Of a DNA stretch of 64,000 bases, positions 27,229 to 36,475 are shown one piece after another. The stretch is from Algihabitans albus. GTDB lineage: Bacteria > Pseudomonadota > Alphaproteobacteria > Kiloniellales > DSM-21159. The position numbers and the translations under genes are program-made. Within the stretch, counting starts at the first letter, position 1. Every line of letters starts with the position of its first letter. The DNA lies in the NCBI RefSeq assembly GCF_003572205.1, contig NZ_QXNY01000003.1, positions 434,001 through 498,000 of the forward strand, given 5' to 3'. Below the pieces are notes generated by a model, which was given only the letters and a program-made list of their open reading frames with translations, was not told the DNA's origin and made no database searches.

Positions 27229-27747
27229 ATGAACGATAGACCGCACCGACAAGCGAGCGACGTTCCCGATGCCGCCGACCTCCCGGGCGAAGCGCCGGTC
27301 GGCTTCCAGATCACCCTCGGCTTCCGTGTTGCGGAGTGGAGCGACGGCCACTGTGTGCTGGCCCTGGAGGTGGACGAGCGCCACACCAACCGCAGCGGCG
27401 TCCTGCATGGTGGGGTGATCTCATCGCTGCTCGACCAGGCGATGAGCCTGACTGGGCTCTACTGTCCCCATCCCGACCGGGTTCGCCGCTCGGTCACCCT
27501 CTCGATGAGCACAAACTTCACCGGTCAGTGCAGCGGTGGACAGGTGCGCGCGATCGGCCGACTGCAGGCACGCGGCCGGCGCATCTACTCCTGCAGCGGC
27601 GAGGTCCTGGGCCCGGACGGCGCCCTGCTGGGCATCGGCACGGGAACCTTTCGCCTACGCCGCGGCAGCGAGACGTCGGAGGGCGTCCTCCGCGACTCCG
27701 CGCCATTGCGAAGCGACCACAGCGCTGATCAGGAACCCCAATCATGA
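27229..27747 (+). CDS. PaaI-family hotdog thioesterase
   Basis: The ATG at 27229 gives 172 residues, normal for a PaaI/4HBT single-hotdog acyl-CoA thioesterase. The sequence NRSGVLHGGVISSLLDQAMSLTG carries the HGG motif and the catalytic-type Asp of the family, and the following MSTNFTGQCSGG strand fits. It hydrolyses acyl-CoA to acid and CoA, probably releasing CoA from dead-end products of the pathway. It lies 11 bases behind dctM. The C-terminal 30 residues are polar and probably disordered. Confidence 0.88.
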   Translation: MNDRPHRQASDVPDAADLPGEAPVGFQITLGFRVAEWSDGHCVLALEVDERHTNRSGVLHGGVISSLLDQAMSLTGLYCPHPDRVRRSVTLSMSTNFTGQCSGGQVRAIGRLQARGRRIYSCSGEVLGPDGALLGIGTGTFRLRRGSETSEGVLRDSAPLRSDHSADQEPQS

Positions 27748-27878
27748 TCCATCTCCCACCGCAAACTGCAGTGGCCGGGATCAGCGCGGAGGAGTGGGCC
27801 ATCCGCGTCGACCTCGCCGCCCGCTCGACCGCAAAGACCCGAGCTACGCGATCTGAACTCCAATCGGCTTCGCTCTAG
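27744..27878 (+). pseudogene. 5' remnant of a class II aldolase gene
   Basis: An ATG overlapping the thioesterase stop opens a 44-codon frame (MIHLPPQTAVAGIS then EEWAIRVDLAA) that resembles the start of class II aldolase/adducin proteins. The similarity ends at the point where those proteins continue with a Tyr-Arg helix. The rest is unrelated and stops at 27876-27878, inside the 3' end of the convergent reductase gene. The intact family is about 250 residues. I read it as the start of a deleted gene, left by the event that placed the ketopantoate-reductase-type gene here. Confidence 0.5.
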
Positions 27879-28849
27879 GTCGCCGGTCCAGCGGCGCGCA
27901 GGCGCAGCAGGCCGTAGAGCGTACGCAGATGCGGCACCGCCAGATCGTAGCGCGTGGCAGCCCGCACCACATTGCCAAGGATCGCCTCTGTCTCCAGCGG
28001 CCGACCGGCGAGGAAGTCCAGCGCCATGCTGGTCTTGTAGGCCGGCATGTCTCTGGTTTTAGCCAAACTGGCGGACACCGAATTCTCAGGCAGCGGATGG
28101 CCTTCAGCAGCGGCAACGTTACAAACCTCCTGCATCAGAAGCCGCAACAACGACTCGTCCACGGCAAGCAGGCTGCGGGTGTCGGCTCCTCCCGCTAGCA
28201 CCGAGACCGGATTGAAAGCAGCGTTCCAGACGCATTTCCGCCAGCGCTCCGTAACCACGGAGTCAGTCAGCTTGCCGGCCATGCCACCCGCCTCCAGCAG
28301 CGCGGCGAAACGGCGGCTGGCCGAACCGATGCCGCCGGGATAGTCGCCCAACACCAATCGACCGAAGGCTTGATGGTGAATCCGACCAGGTGCGGTGCGA
28401 CAGGCGCCGATAAAGGCAATGCCGCTGATCAGTGTCGCCTGTGGGAAAGCCGCGGCGATCGGCGCCTCGATGTCGATACCGTTTTCGATCAGAACAATAG
28501 CGGTGCCGGACCTCACGGCCGGTTTGATCAGGGCGGCACGGTCGAGATCGTCCAGCACCTTGACGGCCAGCACCAGGTAGTCCGGACCGGTCTGCCCGAC
28601 CGCCGCGGCAGCCGCTTCGACCGCGTCATAAACAGCCGCCGGCCGGAAGGAGAGATCGCCGAGCGGACTGTCGATCCGGTAGCCGTCGGCCCGCACGACC
28701 GCGGCATCGGAGCGCGCGACCACTTCGACACACGCGCCGCCGCGATGTAACAAGGCGCCATAGAAGGCCCCGACGGCACCGGCGCCAACAATCAACACGC
28801 GCGGCAGCGTGCCGGGATCCTCGGGCGAACTCTGCAGGTTAGAAGTCAC
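27875..28849 (-). CDS. 2-dehydropantoate 2-reductase family protein
   Basis: The 324-residue protein starts with a Rossmann motif (VLIVGAGAVGAFYGALL), followed by an NADP-type second strand and the ENGIDIEAPI region, where Asn-Gly is conserved. The C-terminal domain has the family Lys/Asn segment (WRKCVWNAAFNPVSVLAGG), with Lys and Asn in the catalytic positions. Ketopantoate reductases reduce 2-oxo acids at C2. In this cluster it more likely reduces another 2-oxo or branched acid than makes pantothenate, since no other pan gene is near. It is last in the minus-strand operon that starts at 34073. Its stop overlaps the aldolase remnant on the other strand. Confidence 0.88.
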   Translation of the reverse strand: MTSNLQSSPEDPGTLPRVLIVGAGAVGAFYGALLHRGGACVEVVARSDAAVVRADGYRIDSPLGDLSFRPAAVYDAVEAAAAAVGQTGPDYLVLAVKVLDDLDRAALIKPAVRSGTAIVLIENGIDIEAPIAAAFPQATLISGIAFIGACRTAPGRIHHQAFGRLVLGDYPGGIGSASRRFAALLEAGGMAGKLTDSVVTERWRKCVWNAAFNPVSVLAGGADTRSLLAVDESLLRLLMQEVCNVAAAEGHPLPENSVSASLAKTRDMPAYKTSMALDFLAGRPLETEAILGNVVRAATRYDLAVPHLRTLYGLLRLRAAGPAT

Positions 28850-28956
28850 GAAGCAGCTTCCTCGCCAGCATTACGACATTCGGGGTGAGGCAGCCCGCCG
28901 GTCCAGCCGGCGCCAAAGCGCCCTTGGTGAAACGCGCGGTCGTCATGCCGAAACCG

Positions 28957-30006
28957 TCAAGCAGGCTGAAGGGTCGGGTCCGTCCCGACCTGAACCAGCA
29001 ACTTACCGCGGTTACGTCCCTCCAGCAGACCCTGGAATGCACCGACGGCAGACTCCAGACCTTGGACTAGATCCTCGCGGTAACGGAGTTGACCGGAGCG
29101 CAGCCACTCACCCATATCCCTCAGAAAGTCATCCAGCCGGTCGGCATGATCGGAGACGATGAAGCCGCGCAGGGTCAAGCGGCGCACCAGGACCAAGCCC
29201 ATGGTCCGGACCAGCTCACTGGCGCCGCCTTCAGCGCCTTTGTCCGAGGCAGCGTTGTTGTAGTGGGCGATGCGGCCGCAGACCGGGATGCGGCCAAAGT
29301 CGTTCATCAACGGCAAGACCGCGTTGAACACCGCACCGCCGACATTCTCGAAGTAGACGTCCACACCGCCGTCACAGGCCTGTGACAACCGCTTGGCAAA
29401 GTCGACGTCGCGATAGTTCACTGCGGCGTCGAAACCCAGCTCCTCGACAACGTACGCGCATTTGTCCGGGGCTCCGGCGACGCCGACGACGCGGCACCCC
29501 TGTAGCTTCGCGATCTGCCCGACGATCTGACCGACCGCGCCCGCGGCGGCCGAAACCACCACCGTCTCGCCCGGCTTCGGGCGGCCGTGGTCGAGCAAGC
29601 CGACATAGGCGGTGAGACCCGGCATTCCCATCACCCCCAGCGCCGTGGTGACAGGTGCCGCCCTAGGATCGAGTTTGCGGAGGCCGGTCCCGTCGGACAA
29701 AGCGTGGGTTTGCCAGCCGGCCGCCGCCAGCACGAGGTCGCCTGCAGCAAAGCCATCCAGGTGACTTTCGATCACTTCGCAGACAGTACCGCCGACCATG
29801 GTCTCACCTAGCTTTACAGGCTGAGCGTAAGACTTCGCCGGATTCATTCGGCCGCGCATGTAAGGATCAAGAGACAGATAGACGGTGCGCAACAGAAGCT
29901 CGCCGGGGCCGGGGCGCGGGATCGCCATCGGCTCGAGACGCAGATGCGTCTCGTCCGGCATTCCTTCGGGATGAGCGGTCAGAAGGATGCGTTTGCCGTC
30001 ACTCAT
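28957..30006 (-). CDS. Zinc-independent MDR oxidoreductase (NADP-dependent, curcumin-reductase-like)
   Basis: The start at 30006 (MSDGKRILL) has a GGAGGC ribosome binding site nine bases upstream; the open frame before it is not family-like. The 349-residue protein has the LSLDPYMRGRMN motif of the leukotriene-B4-dehydrogenase/CurA group, the cofactor loop SAAAGAVGQIVGQIAKLQG, and an FENVGG segment. Zinc ligands are absent, as expected. These enzymes reduce the double bond of 2-enones or enoyl compounds with NADPH. It sits between the acyl-CoA dehydrogenases and the ketopantoate-reductase-type gene, so it may handle an unsaturated intermediate. Confidence 0.9.
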   Translation of the reverse strand: MSDGKRILLTAHPEGMPDETHLRLEPMAIPRPGPGELLLRTVYLSLDPYMRGRMNPAKSYAQPVKLGETMVGGTVCEVIESHLDGFAAGDLVLAAAGWQTHALSDGTGLRKLDPRAAPVTTALGVMGMPGLTAYVGLLDHGRPKPGETVVVSAAAGAVGQIVGQIAKLQGCRVVGVAGAPDKCAYVVEELGFDAAVNYRDVDFAKRLSQACDGGVDVYFENVGGAVFNAVLPLMNDFGRIPVCGRIAHYNNAASDKGAEGGASELVRTMGLVLVRRLTLRGFIVSDHADRLDDFLRDMGEWLRSGQLRYREDLVQGLESAVGAFQGLLEGRNRGKLLVQVGTDPTLQPA

Positions 30007-30104
30007 AATTTGGCCTCCGGTGCGGCCCTCTCGGGCAGCAGTAAGTTGGGGGACGGGAAAGGCGGACACCGATCGCGGGATCGGGGCGTGCCCGAATGTC
30101 GGCT

Positions 30105-31274
30105 TCAGTTTACCGCGGAGAGCGGTGGCGCTGCTGACGCGGCACGCTCCAGCATTACGAAACGGTCCAAGTGATGGTCTTCGTCGCCGAGCAGATGATC
30201 GATCATCACCAGTCGCTTGGCGAAGTGCGGCAGCGCATACTCCCAGGTCATGCCTATCCCACCGTGGAGCTGGATAGACTCCTCGGCGATTGTCCGTCCG
30301 GCGCGGCCGATGAGGTTCTTGGCGGCGCTAACAGCACGCTCGCGTTCCGCACGCTCCCCGTCCAAACGACCGGCCGCCAAGATCGCCATTGAGCGCGCCT
30401 GCTCCAACAGGCCGCGCAGATCGACCATGCGATGCTGCAGAACTTGGAAAGAGCCGATGGTGACGCCAAACTGCTTACGCTGCTTCAGATAGTCGAGGGT
30501 CATGTCGCAGCAGGTCTCCATCGCCCCGACCGCCTCGCCGCAAAGGGCAACGAGACCGCGGGCGACAGCCGCCTCGATAGCGGAATAGGCGGTGCCCGGC
30601 TCCCCGAGCGCTGCCTCGGCCGGAATGACGACACCATCGAGCTCCAACTCCGCCGCACGCAGCCCATCGATGGTGGGGTAAGGGTGCAGGCTCAGACCCA
30701 TGGCATCGCACGGCAGCAGGAAGAGACCGATCCCCTTCTCGTCGTCCTGCGCTCCGGCAGTGCGCGCCGAAACCACCAAAGTGTTGGCCTCTCCGCCATG
30801 CAGAACCACCGACTTACGGCCGTCAAGACGCCAGCCGCCAGACGTGGCGACTGCACGGGTCGCCACCTGTTCCAGAGCGTAGCGCGAGTCCGGTTCGCCA
30901 TGCGCGAAGGCCAGCAAGGCCTCCCCGGCGATCATCGGCCTTAGATAATCGCTGCACTGCTCAGGCGTGCCGAGACGTTCGATCAGGCTGCCGGCCAGCA
31001 CCACACTGGCCAGATAGGGTTCGAGCAGCAGGCCACGACCAAGTTCCCGCATCACGGTCATCAGCTCGACACCGCCGCCGCCGAAACCGCCCACCTCTTC
31101 GCCGAAGGGAGCGCCGAGCAAACCGATCTCCGCGAACTCGCGCCAGACGTCGCGGTCAAAACCCGCAGCGCTCTCAAGCGTCTTCAGACGTGCCTCGAAG
31201 CCGAAACGCTCGCGGACCAGGCGGGCAACGGTATCGCGGAGCAACGCCTGCTCCTGGCTTAGGGTGAAACGCAT
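30105..31274 (-). CDS. Acyl-CoA dehydrogenase, small-subunit (PimD) type
   Basis: The 389-residue flavoprotein is of the type that partners a larger dehydrogenase subunit, as PimD partners PimC. It has an N-terminal helical domain (FTLSQEQALLRDTVARLV), a GAPFGEEVGGFGGG segment and an FAHGEPDSRYALE strand in place of the usual T/S-EP motif. The C-terminus has the FAD-contacting LHGGIGMTWEYALPHFAKR. The usual catalytic Glu position is not obvious, which fits a heteromeric pair. It lies 17 bases after the PimC-type gene on the same strand. Confidence 0.88.
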   Translation of the reverse strand: MRFTLSQEQALLRDTVARLVRERFGFEARLKTLESAAGFDRDVWREFAEIGLLGAPFGEEVGGFGGGGVELMTVMRELGRGLLLEPYLASVVLAGSLIERLGTPEQCSDYLRPMIAGEALLAFAHGEPDSRYALEQVATRAVATSGGWRLDGRKSVVLHGGEANTLVVSARTAGAQDDEKGIGLFLLPCDAMGLSLHPYPTIDGLRAAELELDGVVIPAEAALGEPGTAYSAIEAAVARGLVALCGEAVGAMETCCDMTLDYLKQRKQFGVTIGSFQVLQHRMVDLRGLLEQARSMAILAAGRLDGERAERERAVSAAKNLIGRAGRTIAEESIQLHGGIGMTWEYALPHFAKRLVMIDHLLGDEDHHLDRFVMLERAASAAPPLSAVN

Positions 31275-31291
31275 GGTTCAGGTCCCCCACG

Positions 31292-32488
31292 TCACAGACC
31301 CAGGATCGCCTTGGCGACGATCGTCTTCTGGATCTCGTTGGAGCCGCCGTAGATCGACAGCTTACGCCGGTTGAAGTACTCGGCGGCCAGCGGTGCCGCT
31401 TCAGCCGGGCCGACCGGCGTCTGGTTGGTCTCCGCATCCATCAGCTCGCTGAGGAACGGCAGAGCGTAGGGTCCGACAGAGCGGCGCAGCAGATCCGTAA
31501 TCTCCTGCCGCAGGACACTCCCGTTGATCTTGAGTAGAGAGCTTTCCGCCCCCGGCGCCCCACCGCTCTGTGCCTCCGCGATGACCCGCAGGTTGGTCGT
31601 CTCCAGCGCCATCAGGTCGATCTCGACGCGCGCGATACGTCGGGCGAAGGTCGGGTCTTCGGTCAGCGGTCGACCATGCTTGAGCTGCCGCCCCGCTACG
31701 CTCTTAAGGTGTTGCAGTGCCGCCTTGGCTTGACCAATGCCGGCAATTCCAGTGCGCTCGTGGGTCAAGAGGTACTTCGCGCAGGGCCAGCCCTTGTTCT
31801 CCTCGCCGACCAGGTTCTCAACCGGCACAAGCACGTTGTCGAAGAAGACCTCGTTGACCTCGCGCCCGCCGTCCAGAGTGATGATCGGCCGCACCGTGAT
31901 ACCAGGCGTGGTCATGTCGATCAGAAGGAAAGAGATGCCCTCCTGCTTCTTCGCCTGGGGGTCCGTGCGGACGAGGCAGAAAATCTTGTTGGCGTACTGT
32001 CCCAAGGTGGTCCAGGTCTTCTGCCCGTTGACCACATAGTGCTCCCCGTCCCGCTCGGCGCGGGTCTTCAAACCGGCCAAATCTGATCCGGCACCGGGTT
32101 CGGAGTAGCCTTGGCACCACCAATCGCTGCCGTCGAGGATGCGCGGCAGGTAATAGTCTTTTTGAGCCTGAGTGCCGAACTTCATGAGCACAGGCGCAAC
32201 CATATTGACGCCGAAAGCCAGCACTGCCGGGGCACCCGCCGCCGCTGTCTCCTCGTCGAATATATGGCGCTGCACCGGGGACCAACCGGTCCCACCATAG
32301 GCCCTCGGCCAGTTGACGGCTAGGTAGCCGGCTGCCGACAGGATCGCATGCCAGCGCTCATGGTCGGCCTTGGTCAGGCGCTTGCCGCCGCGCACCTTGG
32401 CGGCCAGCTCCGGCGGCAGCTTTTCGCGCAGAAAGTCACGGATCTCCTCTCGGAAGGCCTCCTCTTCCGGCGTGTAGTGCAGGTCCAT
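31292..32488 (-). CDS. Acyl-CoA dehydrogenase, large-subunit (PimC) type
   Basis: This 398-residue flavoprotein begins MDLHYTPEEEAFREEIRDF and shows the substrate-binding GYSEPGAGSDLAGLKT motif, an FAD-facing NGQKTWTTLGQYA strand and the C-terminal RKLSIYGGSNEIQKTIVAKA. It closely matches the pimeloyl-CoA dehydrogenase large-subunit pattern (VNWPRAYGGTGWSPVQRHIF). Together with the gene at 30105 it should introduce a 2,3-double bond into an acyl-CoA. The pair is encoded between the thiolase and the MDR reductase in one operon. Confidence 0.9.
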   Translation of the reverse strand: MDLHYTPEEEAFREEIRDFLREKLPPELAAKVRGGKRLTKADHERWHAILSAAGYLAVNWPRAYGGTGWSPVQRHIFDEETAAAGAPAVLAFGVNMVAPVLMKFGTQAQKDYYLPRILDGSDWWCQGYSEPGAGSDLAGLKTRAERDGEHYVVNGQKTWTTLGQYANKIFCLVRTDPQAKKQEGISFLLIDMTTPGITVRPIITLDGGREVNEVFFDNVLVPVENLVGEENKGWPCAKYLLTHERTGIAGIGQAKAALQHLKSVAGRQLKHGRPLTEDPTFARRIARVEIDLMALETTNLRVIAEAQSGGAPGAESSLLKINGSVLRQEITDLLRRSVGPYALPFLSELMDAETNQTPVGPAEAAPLAAEYFNRRKLSIYGGSNEIQKTIVAKAILGL

Positions 32489-32516
32489 CTATTTTTCCTC
32501 CCTACCGGCATCGAGC

Positions 32517-33701
32517 TCAGGCAACCTCGAAAAGGCCAGCCGCGCCCATGCCACCGCCCACACACATCGTGACAACCGCGTAGCGGGCGCCGCGCCGCTG
32601 CCCCTCGATCAGCGCATGGCCGACCATACGCGCGCCGGTCATGCCGTAAGGATGGCCGATCGAGATCGAGCCGCCGTTCACGTTAAGCCGTTCCTGGGGA
32701 ATGCCCAGACGATCGCGGCAATAGAGCACCTGAGAGGCGAAGGCCTCGTTCAGCTCCCACAGGTCGATGTCGTCCACCTTCAGGCCATTGCGCTCCAGAA
32801 GTCGCGGCACAGCGAAAACCGGACCGATACCCATCTCGTCGGGTTCGCAGCCGGCGATCGCCAGACCGCGGAAGATCCCAAGCGGCCGCAGACCTCGCCG
32901 TTCGGCCAGCTTGCCGTCCATCACCACACAAGCCGAGGCGCCGTCAGACAACTGGCTGGCGTTACCGGCGGTGATGAACTGGTCCGCGCCGCGCACAGGC
33001 TCCAGGGCCTCGAGCCCGCCGCGCGTGGTGCCCGGGCGGTTGCATTCGTCACGCTCTAGCCTCACCCGCTCTTCACTAGCCGCACCGGTCTGCTTGTCCT
33101 TGACCGACTTGACGGTCTCAAGCGGCACGATCTCGGCGTCGAAACGGCCAGCCTCTTGAGCCTTCGCGGTGCGCTGTTGGCTTTCCAGAGCATAGGCATC
33201 CTGGTCGGCGCGGCTGACAGTGTAGCGCTCAGCGACGATGTCGGCCGTCTCGATCATCGGCATCCATAGCGCCGGCAGATGCTCTTTCAACCAGGGCTCC
33301 TCAATATGGGTTTGGTTGAGGTTGGCCTGGGTCAGGCTGATCGACTCCACACCCCCCGCAGCCATCACCGGCACCTTGTCGACCACAACGCGCTGGGCGG
33401 CGAAGGCGACCGCCTGCAAACCGGAGCTGCAGAAGCGATTGACCGTCGTACCGGCCACGCTGACCGGCAGCTCCGCGCGCATCGCACAGAGCCGGGCGAT
33501 ATTCTTACCAGTCGCCGCTTCCGGCAGTCCGCAGCCCATCACAACGTCCTCGACTTCACCGGGCTCGACCCCAGCCCGTTCGACGGCATGACGCAGCGCA
33601 TGACCGCCGAGCCGGGCACCGTGCGTAGCGTTGAAGGCACCCCGAAAGGCCTTTCCAATCGGCGTGCGCGCGGTCGAGACGATGACGGCGTCGGAGGACA
33701 T
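32517..33701 (-). CDS. Acetyl-CoA acyltransferase (thiolase)
   Basis: The 394-residue thiolase has all active-site motifs: the nucleophilic Cys in [10 protein letters not shown] (about residue 90), the NEAFASQ loop, the His in [11 protein letters not shown] and the second Cys in [13 protein letters not shown]. The N-terminus ([21 protein letters not shown]) fits degradative thiolases of the FadA/PimB type. It cleaves 3-oxoacyl-CoA with CoA. It lies directly behind the truncated crotonase gene and 28 bases ahead of the acyl-CoA dehydrogenase pair, so it is part of the same beta-oxidation operon. Confidence 0.93.
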   Translation of the reverse strand: MSSDAVIVSTARTPIGKAFRGAFNATHGARLGGHALRHAVERAGVEPGEVEDVVMGCGLPEAATGKNIARLCAMRAELPVSVAGTTVNRFCSSGLQAVAFAAQRVVVDKVPVMAAGGVESISLTQANLNQTHIEEPWLKEHLPALWMPMIETADIVAERYTVSRADQDAYALESQQRTAKAQEAGRFDAEIVPLETVKSVKDKQTGAASEERVRLERDECNRPGTTRGGLEALEPVRGADQFITAGNASQLSDGASACVVMDGKLAERRGLRPLGIFRGLAIAGCEPDEMGIGPVFAVPRLLERNGLKVDDIDLWELNEAFASQVLYCRDRLGIPQERLNVNGGSISIGHPYGMTGARMVGHALIEGQRRGARYAVVTMCVGGGMGAAGLFEVA

Positions 33702-33770
33702 GAGCGAGCTCCAGAAAGTAAAGATCAGCGGTAGGGCATCGGGCGCCGCTACGCTTGGAACAGCATTGGA

Positions 33771-34073
33771 CTAAAGGGCGAGCATCTCAAAATCGCCGAA
33801 ACCACCACCGCTCTCGGTCGGCCGAGCCAATAGCGGGACCGGTTTACCGAACTCGCGGATATCGGCGCCGGCCGGGAAAGTACGATCCGCAGCCCTGAGC
33901 ACCACTGTCTCGACGCGCCCGTCAGCCACCGCTTGGTTGAGCGCCGCTCCGAGTGCAGCGCGCGCCCCGTGACCGAGCGCGTCGACCGGCGGGCTATCGA
34001 TCGCGATGAGACCGATACCGTCGCGCTGCTGGCCACCAACCGGAGCAGTCGCGTCTTTGACGACTTTGTCCAT
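33771..34073 (-). pseudogene. Truncated enoyl-CoA hydratase / 3-hydroxyacyl-CoA dehydrogenase (PimF/FadJ-like) N-terminus
   Basis: The start at 34073 gives 100 residues. The first 80 fit the beginning of a bifunctional crotonase/dehydrogenase: a GIGLIAIDSPPVDALG opening, the RVETVVLRAADRTFPAGADI segment with the oxyanion-hole residues, and REFGKP. After this the reading frame wanders for about 20 residues and stops. A complete protein would be about 700 residues, with the second oxyanion Gly/Glu region and the dehydrogenase domain. The frame ends about 70 bases before the thiolase start, so this is a deletion rather than a frameshift. The MaoC gene at 18276 plus an SDR could replace the lost activities. 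It is the first gene behind the operator at 34185. Confidence 0.75.
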
Positions 34074-34180
34074 GTCTCCCTCTTGGTTGGCTGTCGCGCG
34101 ACGGCCCGCTGCATTGTGTCGGAATGGCGTTTGGCTGCCAGTATGGCGCATGACCTTGAGTGGCGCAAAGATATTGGAAA

Positions 34181-35377
34181 TTAATTCTGCAAAGCGGAAT
34201 TAACAAAGCGCGGCGCCAACCATGTCCTGTCCAACCGATCCAGCGCATCGGCGCCTGTCAATGCGAGCGACAAGTCGATATCCGCCAAAAGACGCAGCGC
34301 AACCTCCGTCACCCCATCTGCACCTTCGCAGGCAAGCCCCCAAACGTAAGGGCGACCGAGCAGGACGGCATCGGCACCGAGGGCAATTGCCTTCAGGACA
34401 TCTGCGCCGCTGCGAACACCGCTGTCGAACAGAACGGCGATACGCCCGGAAACGGCCTCGGCGACCGGACCCAGGGCATGGAGCGCAGCAATCGAGCCGT
34501 CCACCTGACGACCGCCATGGTTGGAGACGACCACACCCTCGGCGCCGGCTTCCACCGCCCGGCGTGCGTCGTCCGGATGCAGAACGCCCTTGAGCAGAAT
34601 CGGCAGCCTGGTCGACCGGCGCAATCGCTCCAGATCCGCCCAAGTACGTCCGGGAGCCGCGAAGACGTTGGACCAGTGGCGCACAGTAGCGCGCGGATCC
34701 GCCTCCGGCGGCACATCCAGTGCCGCGCGAAACACGGGGTCGCTGGTGTAGTTCGCCAACCCCTTGGCGCTCAGGAAGGGTAGGTAAGCGTTATCCAAGT
34801 CCCGCTCGCGCCAAGCCATCATCTTGGTATCGAGCGTGACCACGATCGCCTCGTAGCCGGCAGCCTCCGCCCGCTGCATCAGGCTGGCGGCCAGCGCATC
34901 GTCGTTCGGCCAATAGAGCTGGAACCATCGCGGCGCGTCACCGAGCGCCGCCGCGACCTCCTCCAGCGAACGCGAGGCCACGGTAGAAAGGATCATCGGT
35001 ACGCCCGCTGCCTTGGCGCCTCGCGCGACCGCCACTTCGGCCTCGGGATGCACGATCTCCTGCACACCGACCGGCGCGAGCAGGAAGGGCACCGACAAGC
35101 GGCGGCCGAGCAGAGACCGTCCGAGGTCGCGCCGCGACACGTCAGTCAGCATGCGCGGCACTAGGCGGTAGTCGTCGAAGGCCGCCAAGTTGGCAGCCAT
35201 GGTCCCTTCGCCGGCACCGCCGGCGACATACCAGTAAGCCTCGGGCGACAAGCGCTGCCGTGCAAGCTGTTCCAGCGCCTCCAAGCGCACGGGGAGACTG
35301 GGCCGCTCGCCCTTGGCGCCCCCTAAATAGATACGTGTCTGATAGTTGCCGGGTGATTCGTCGCGACGACCGCTCAT
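34181..35377 (-). CDS. FMN-dependent alpha-hydroxy-acid oxidase/dehydrogenase
   Basis: This 398-residue TIM-barrel enzyme oxidises a 2-hydroxy acid to a 2-oxo acid. The landmarks are YWYVAGGAGEGT near the N-terminus, FMN-binding VPFLLAPVG and STVASRSLEEVA, the QLYW segment, a Lys in LPILLKGV that holds the flavin, the active-site His/Arg in VVSNHGGRQVDG and the phosphate-binding FDSGVRSGADVLKA. It is closest in pattern to lactate 2-monooxygenase/LldD-like members. The start overlaps the stop of the kinase-like gene by four bases, and its 3' end overlaps the operator at 34185. It closes the operon that begins at 42083. Confidence 0.9.
   Translation of the reverse strand: MSGRRDESPGNYQTRIYLGGAKGERPSLPVRLEALEQLARQRLSPEAYWYVAGGAGEGTMAANLAAFDDYRLVPRMLTDVSRRDLGRSLLGRRLSVPFLLAPVGVQEIVHPEAEVAVARGAKAAGVPMILSTVASRSLEEVAAALGDAPRWFQLYWPNDDALAASLMQRAEAAGYEAIVVTLDTKMMAWRERDLDNAYLPFLSAKGLANYTSDPVFRAALDVPPEADPRATVRHWSNVFAAPGRTWADLERLRRSTRLPILLKGVLHPDDARRAVEAGAEGVVVSNHGGRQVDGSIAALHALGPVAEAVSGRIAVLFDSGVRSGADVLKAIALGADAVLLGRPYVWGLACEGADGVTEVALRLLADIDLSLALTGADALDRLDRTWLAPRFVNSALQN
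34185..34199. promoter_or_regulatory. Putative IclR operator upstream of the pim-like operon
   Basis: TTCTGCAAAGCGGAA fits the cluster palindrome (TTCYGC-NNN-GCRGAA) with full arms, and the flanks extend it as AATT on both sides. It lies 112 bases upstream of the crotonase start at 34073 and inside the last codons of the hydroxyacid oxidase, so the operator overlaps coding sequence. Confidence 0.6.
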
Positions 35378-36465
35378 CGGACCCCTTTACTGGTTGCAGC
35401 GCCCCGCCCTTGCGCGATCGACTGGCCAACTTCGGCCAGCAGGCCCGCCCGGCCGCCGACCTCCTTAGCGTCGGCGCTGCTGGCATTGCCTTGGGCGGCG
35501 CGGGCCGCAACGCCTTGCAGGATCGCAGCGAGACGGAACAGCGAGAAAGCGAGGAAGAAGCCCCAATCGCCGATCTCAGCCCGGCCGCTGCGGTCGGCAT
35601 AAGTCGCCAACACCTCCGCTTCGCTCGGCAGATTCAGCGCCTTTAGATCGTGACCGCGCAGACCGCGCAGACCAGGCTGACCTGCAGGCAGATGGTAAGG
35701 CAGGCAGAAGTAGGCGAGATCGGCCAGGGGATGACCAAGAGTCGACAGCTCCCAATCGAGGATGGCGATCAGCTCGGGCCGATCGGGATGCAGAACGAGG
35801 TTACCGGGTCGATAGTCACCGTGGACCACCGCAACCTCCTGCCGTTCGAGGGGCGAATTATCCGCCAACCAAGCGGTCAACCAATCCATCGCCGGGATCA
35901 CCGCACCGGTGCGCGAAGCGGCATACTGCTGCGACCAACGCGCGACCTGACGGGCGAGATAGTTCTCGGACCGGCCAAAGTCGGCGAGGCCGAGGTCGCG
36001 CCAGTCGACGGCATGCAACGATGCCAAAACGTCGACCATCGCAAGGCGACTCTTGCGCCGTTCCGTCGGCGTCATGCCCGGCGCGGCCGGATCCGCCAGG
36101 ATTCGGCCTGCGACAAAGTCCATGATGTAGAAGGCTGTGCCAATCACGTCCGCCTCCTCGCAGAGAAGATGCATGCGGGGCACGGGGACCGACGTGTGGC
36201 GCAGCGCCGCCATCACCCGGTACTCGCGCTCGACCTGATGGGCTTTCGGCAGCAACTTGCCTGGCGGCTTCTTACGCAGCACGTAACGCTGACCGCCACC
36301 GGTGGTTAGTAGAAAGGTTGGGTTCGACTGCCCGCCGCGGAACTGCCGCAGCTCCAAACCCTGCTCGATTCCGTCCAAACGGCCGTGCAGGTAAGCCCTC
36401 AGCGCCGTCTCATCGAACCGATGGGCCGGCAGAATCGACTCCTGCAGGCTGTCCTCCACATTCAT
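35374..36465 (-). CDS. APH-family phosphotransferase of the ACAD10/LvaA type
   Basis: The 363-residue protein has the aminoglycoside-phosphotransferase kinase fold. The glycine-rich region is RGGQSNPTFLL, and the ATP-binding Lys lies in YVLRKKPPGKLL. The catalytic Asp is in VHGDYRPGN and the metal-binding Asp in AILDWELSTLGHPLADL. This variant (HGDYR and DWELSTLGHP) is that of ACAD10/ACAD11 kinase domains and of LvaA. In those systems it phosphorylates the gamma-hydroxyl of a 4-hydroxyacyl-CoA, which lets an acyl-CoA dehydrogenase remove it. The adjacent SDR and dehydrogenase complete that set. The start lies nine bases after the SDR stop. An LvaB-like small partner is not seen. Confidence 0.82.
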   Translation of the reverse strand: MNVEDSLQESILPAHRFDETALRAYLHGRLDGIEQGLELRQFRGGQSNPTFLLTTGGGQRYVLRKKPPGKLLPKAHQVEREYRVMAALRHTSVPVPRMHLLCEEADVIGTAFYIMDFVAGRILADPAAPGMTPTERRKSRLAMVDVLASLHAVDWRDLGLADFGRSENYLARQVARWSQQYAASRTGAVIPAMDWLTAWLADNSPLERQEVAVVHGDYRPGNLVLHPDRPELIAILDWELSTLGHPLADLAYFCLPYHLPAGQPGLRGLRGHDLKALNLPSEAEVLATYADRSGRAEIGDWGFFLAFSLFRLAAILQGVAARAAQGNASSADAKEVGGRAGLLAEVGQSIAQGRGAATSKGVR

Positions 36466-36475
36466 GCCAGGCGAC

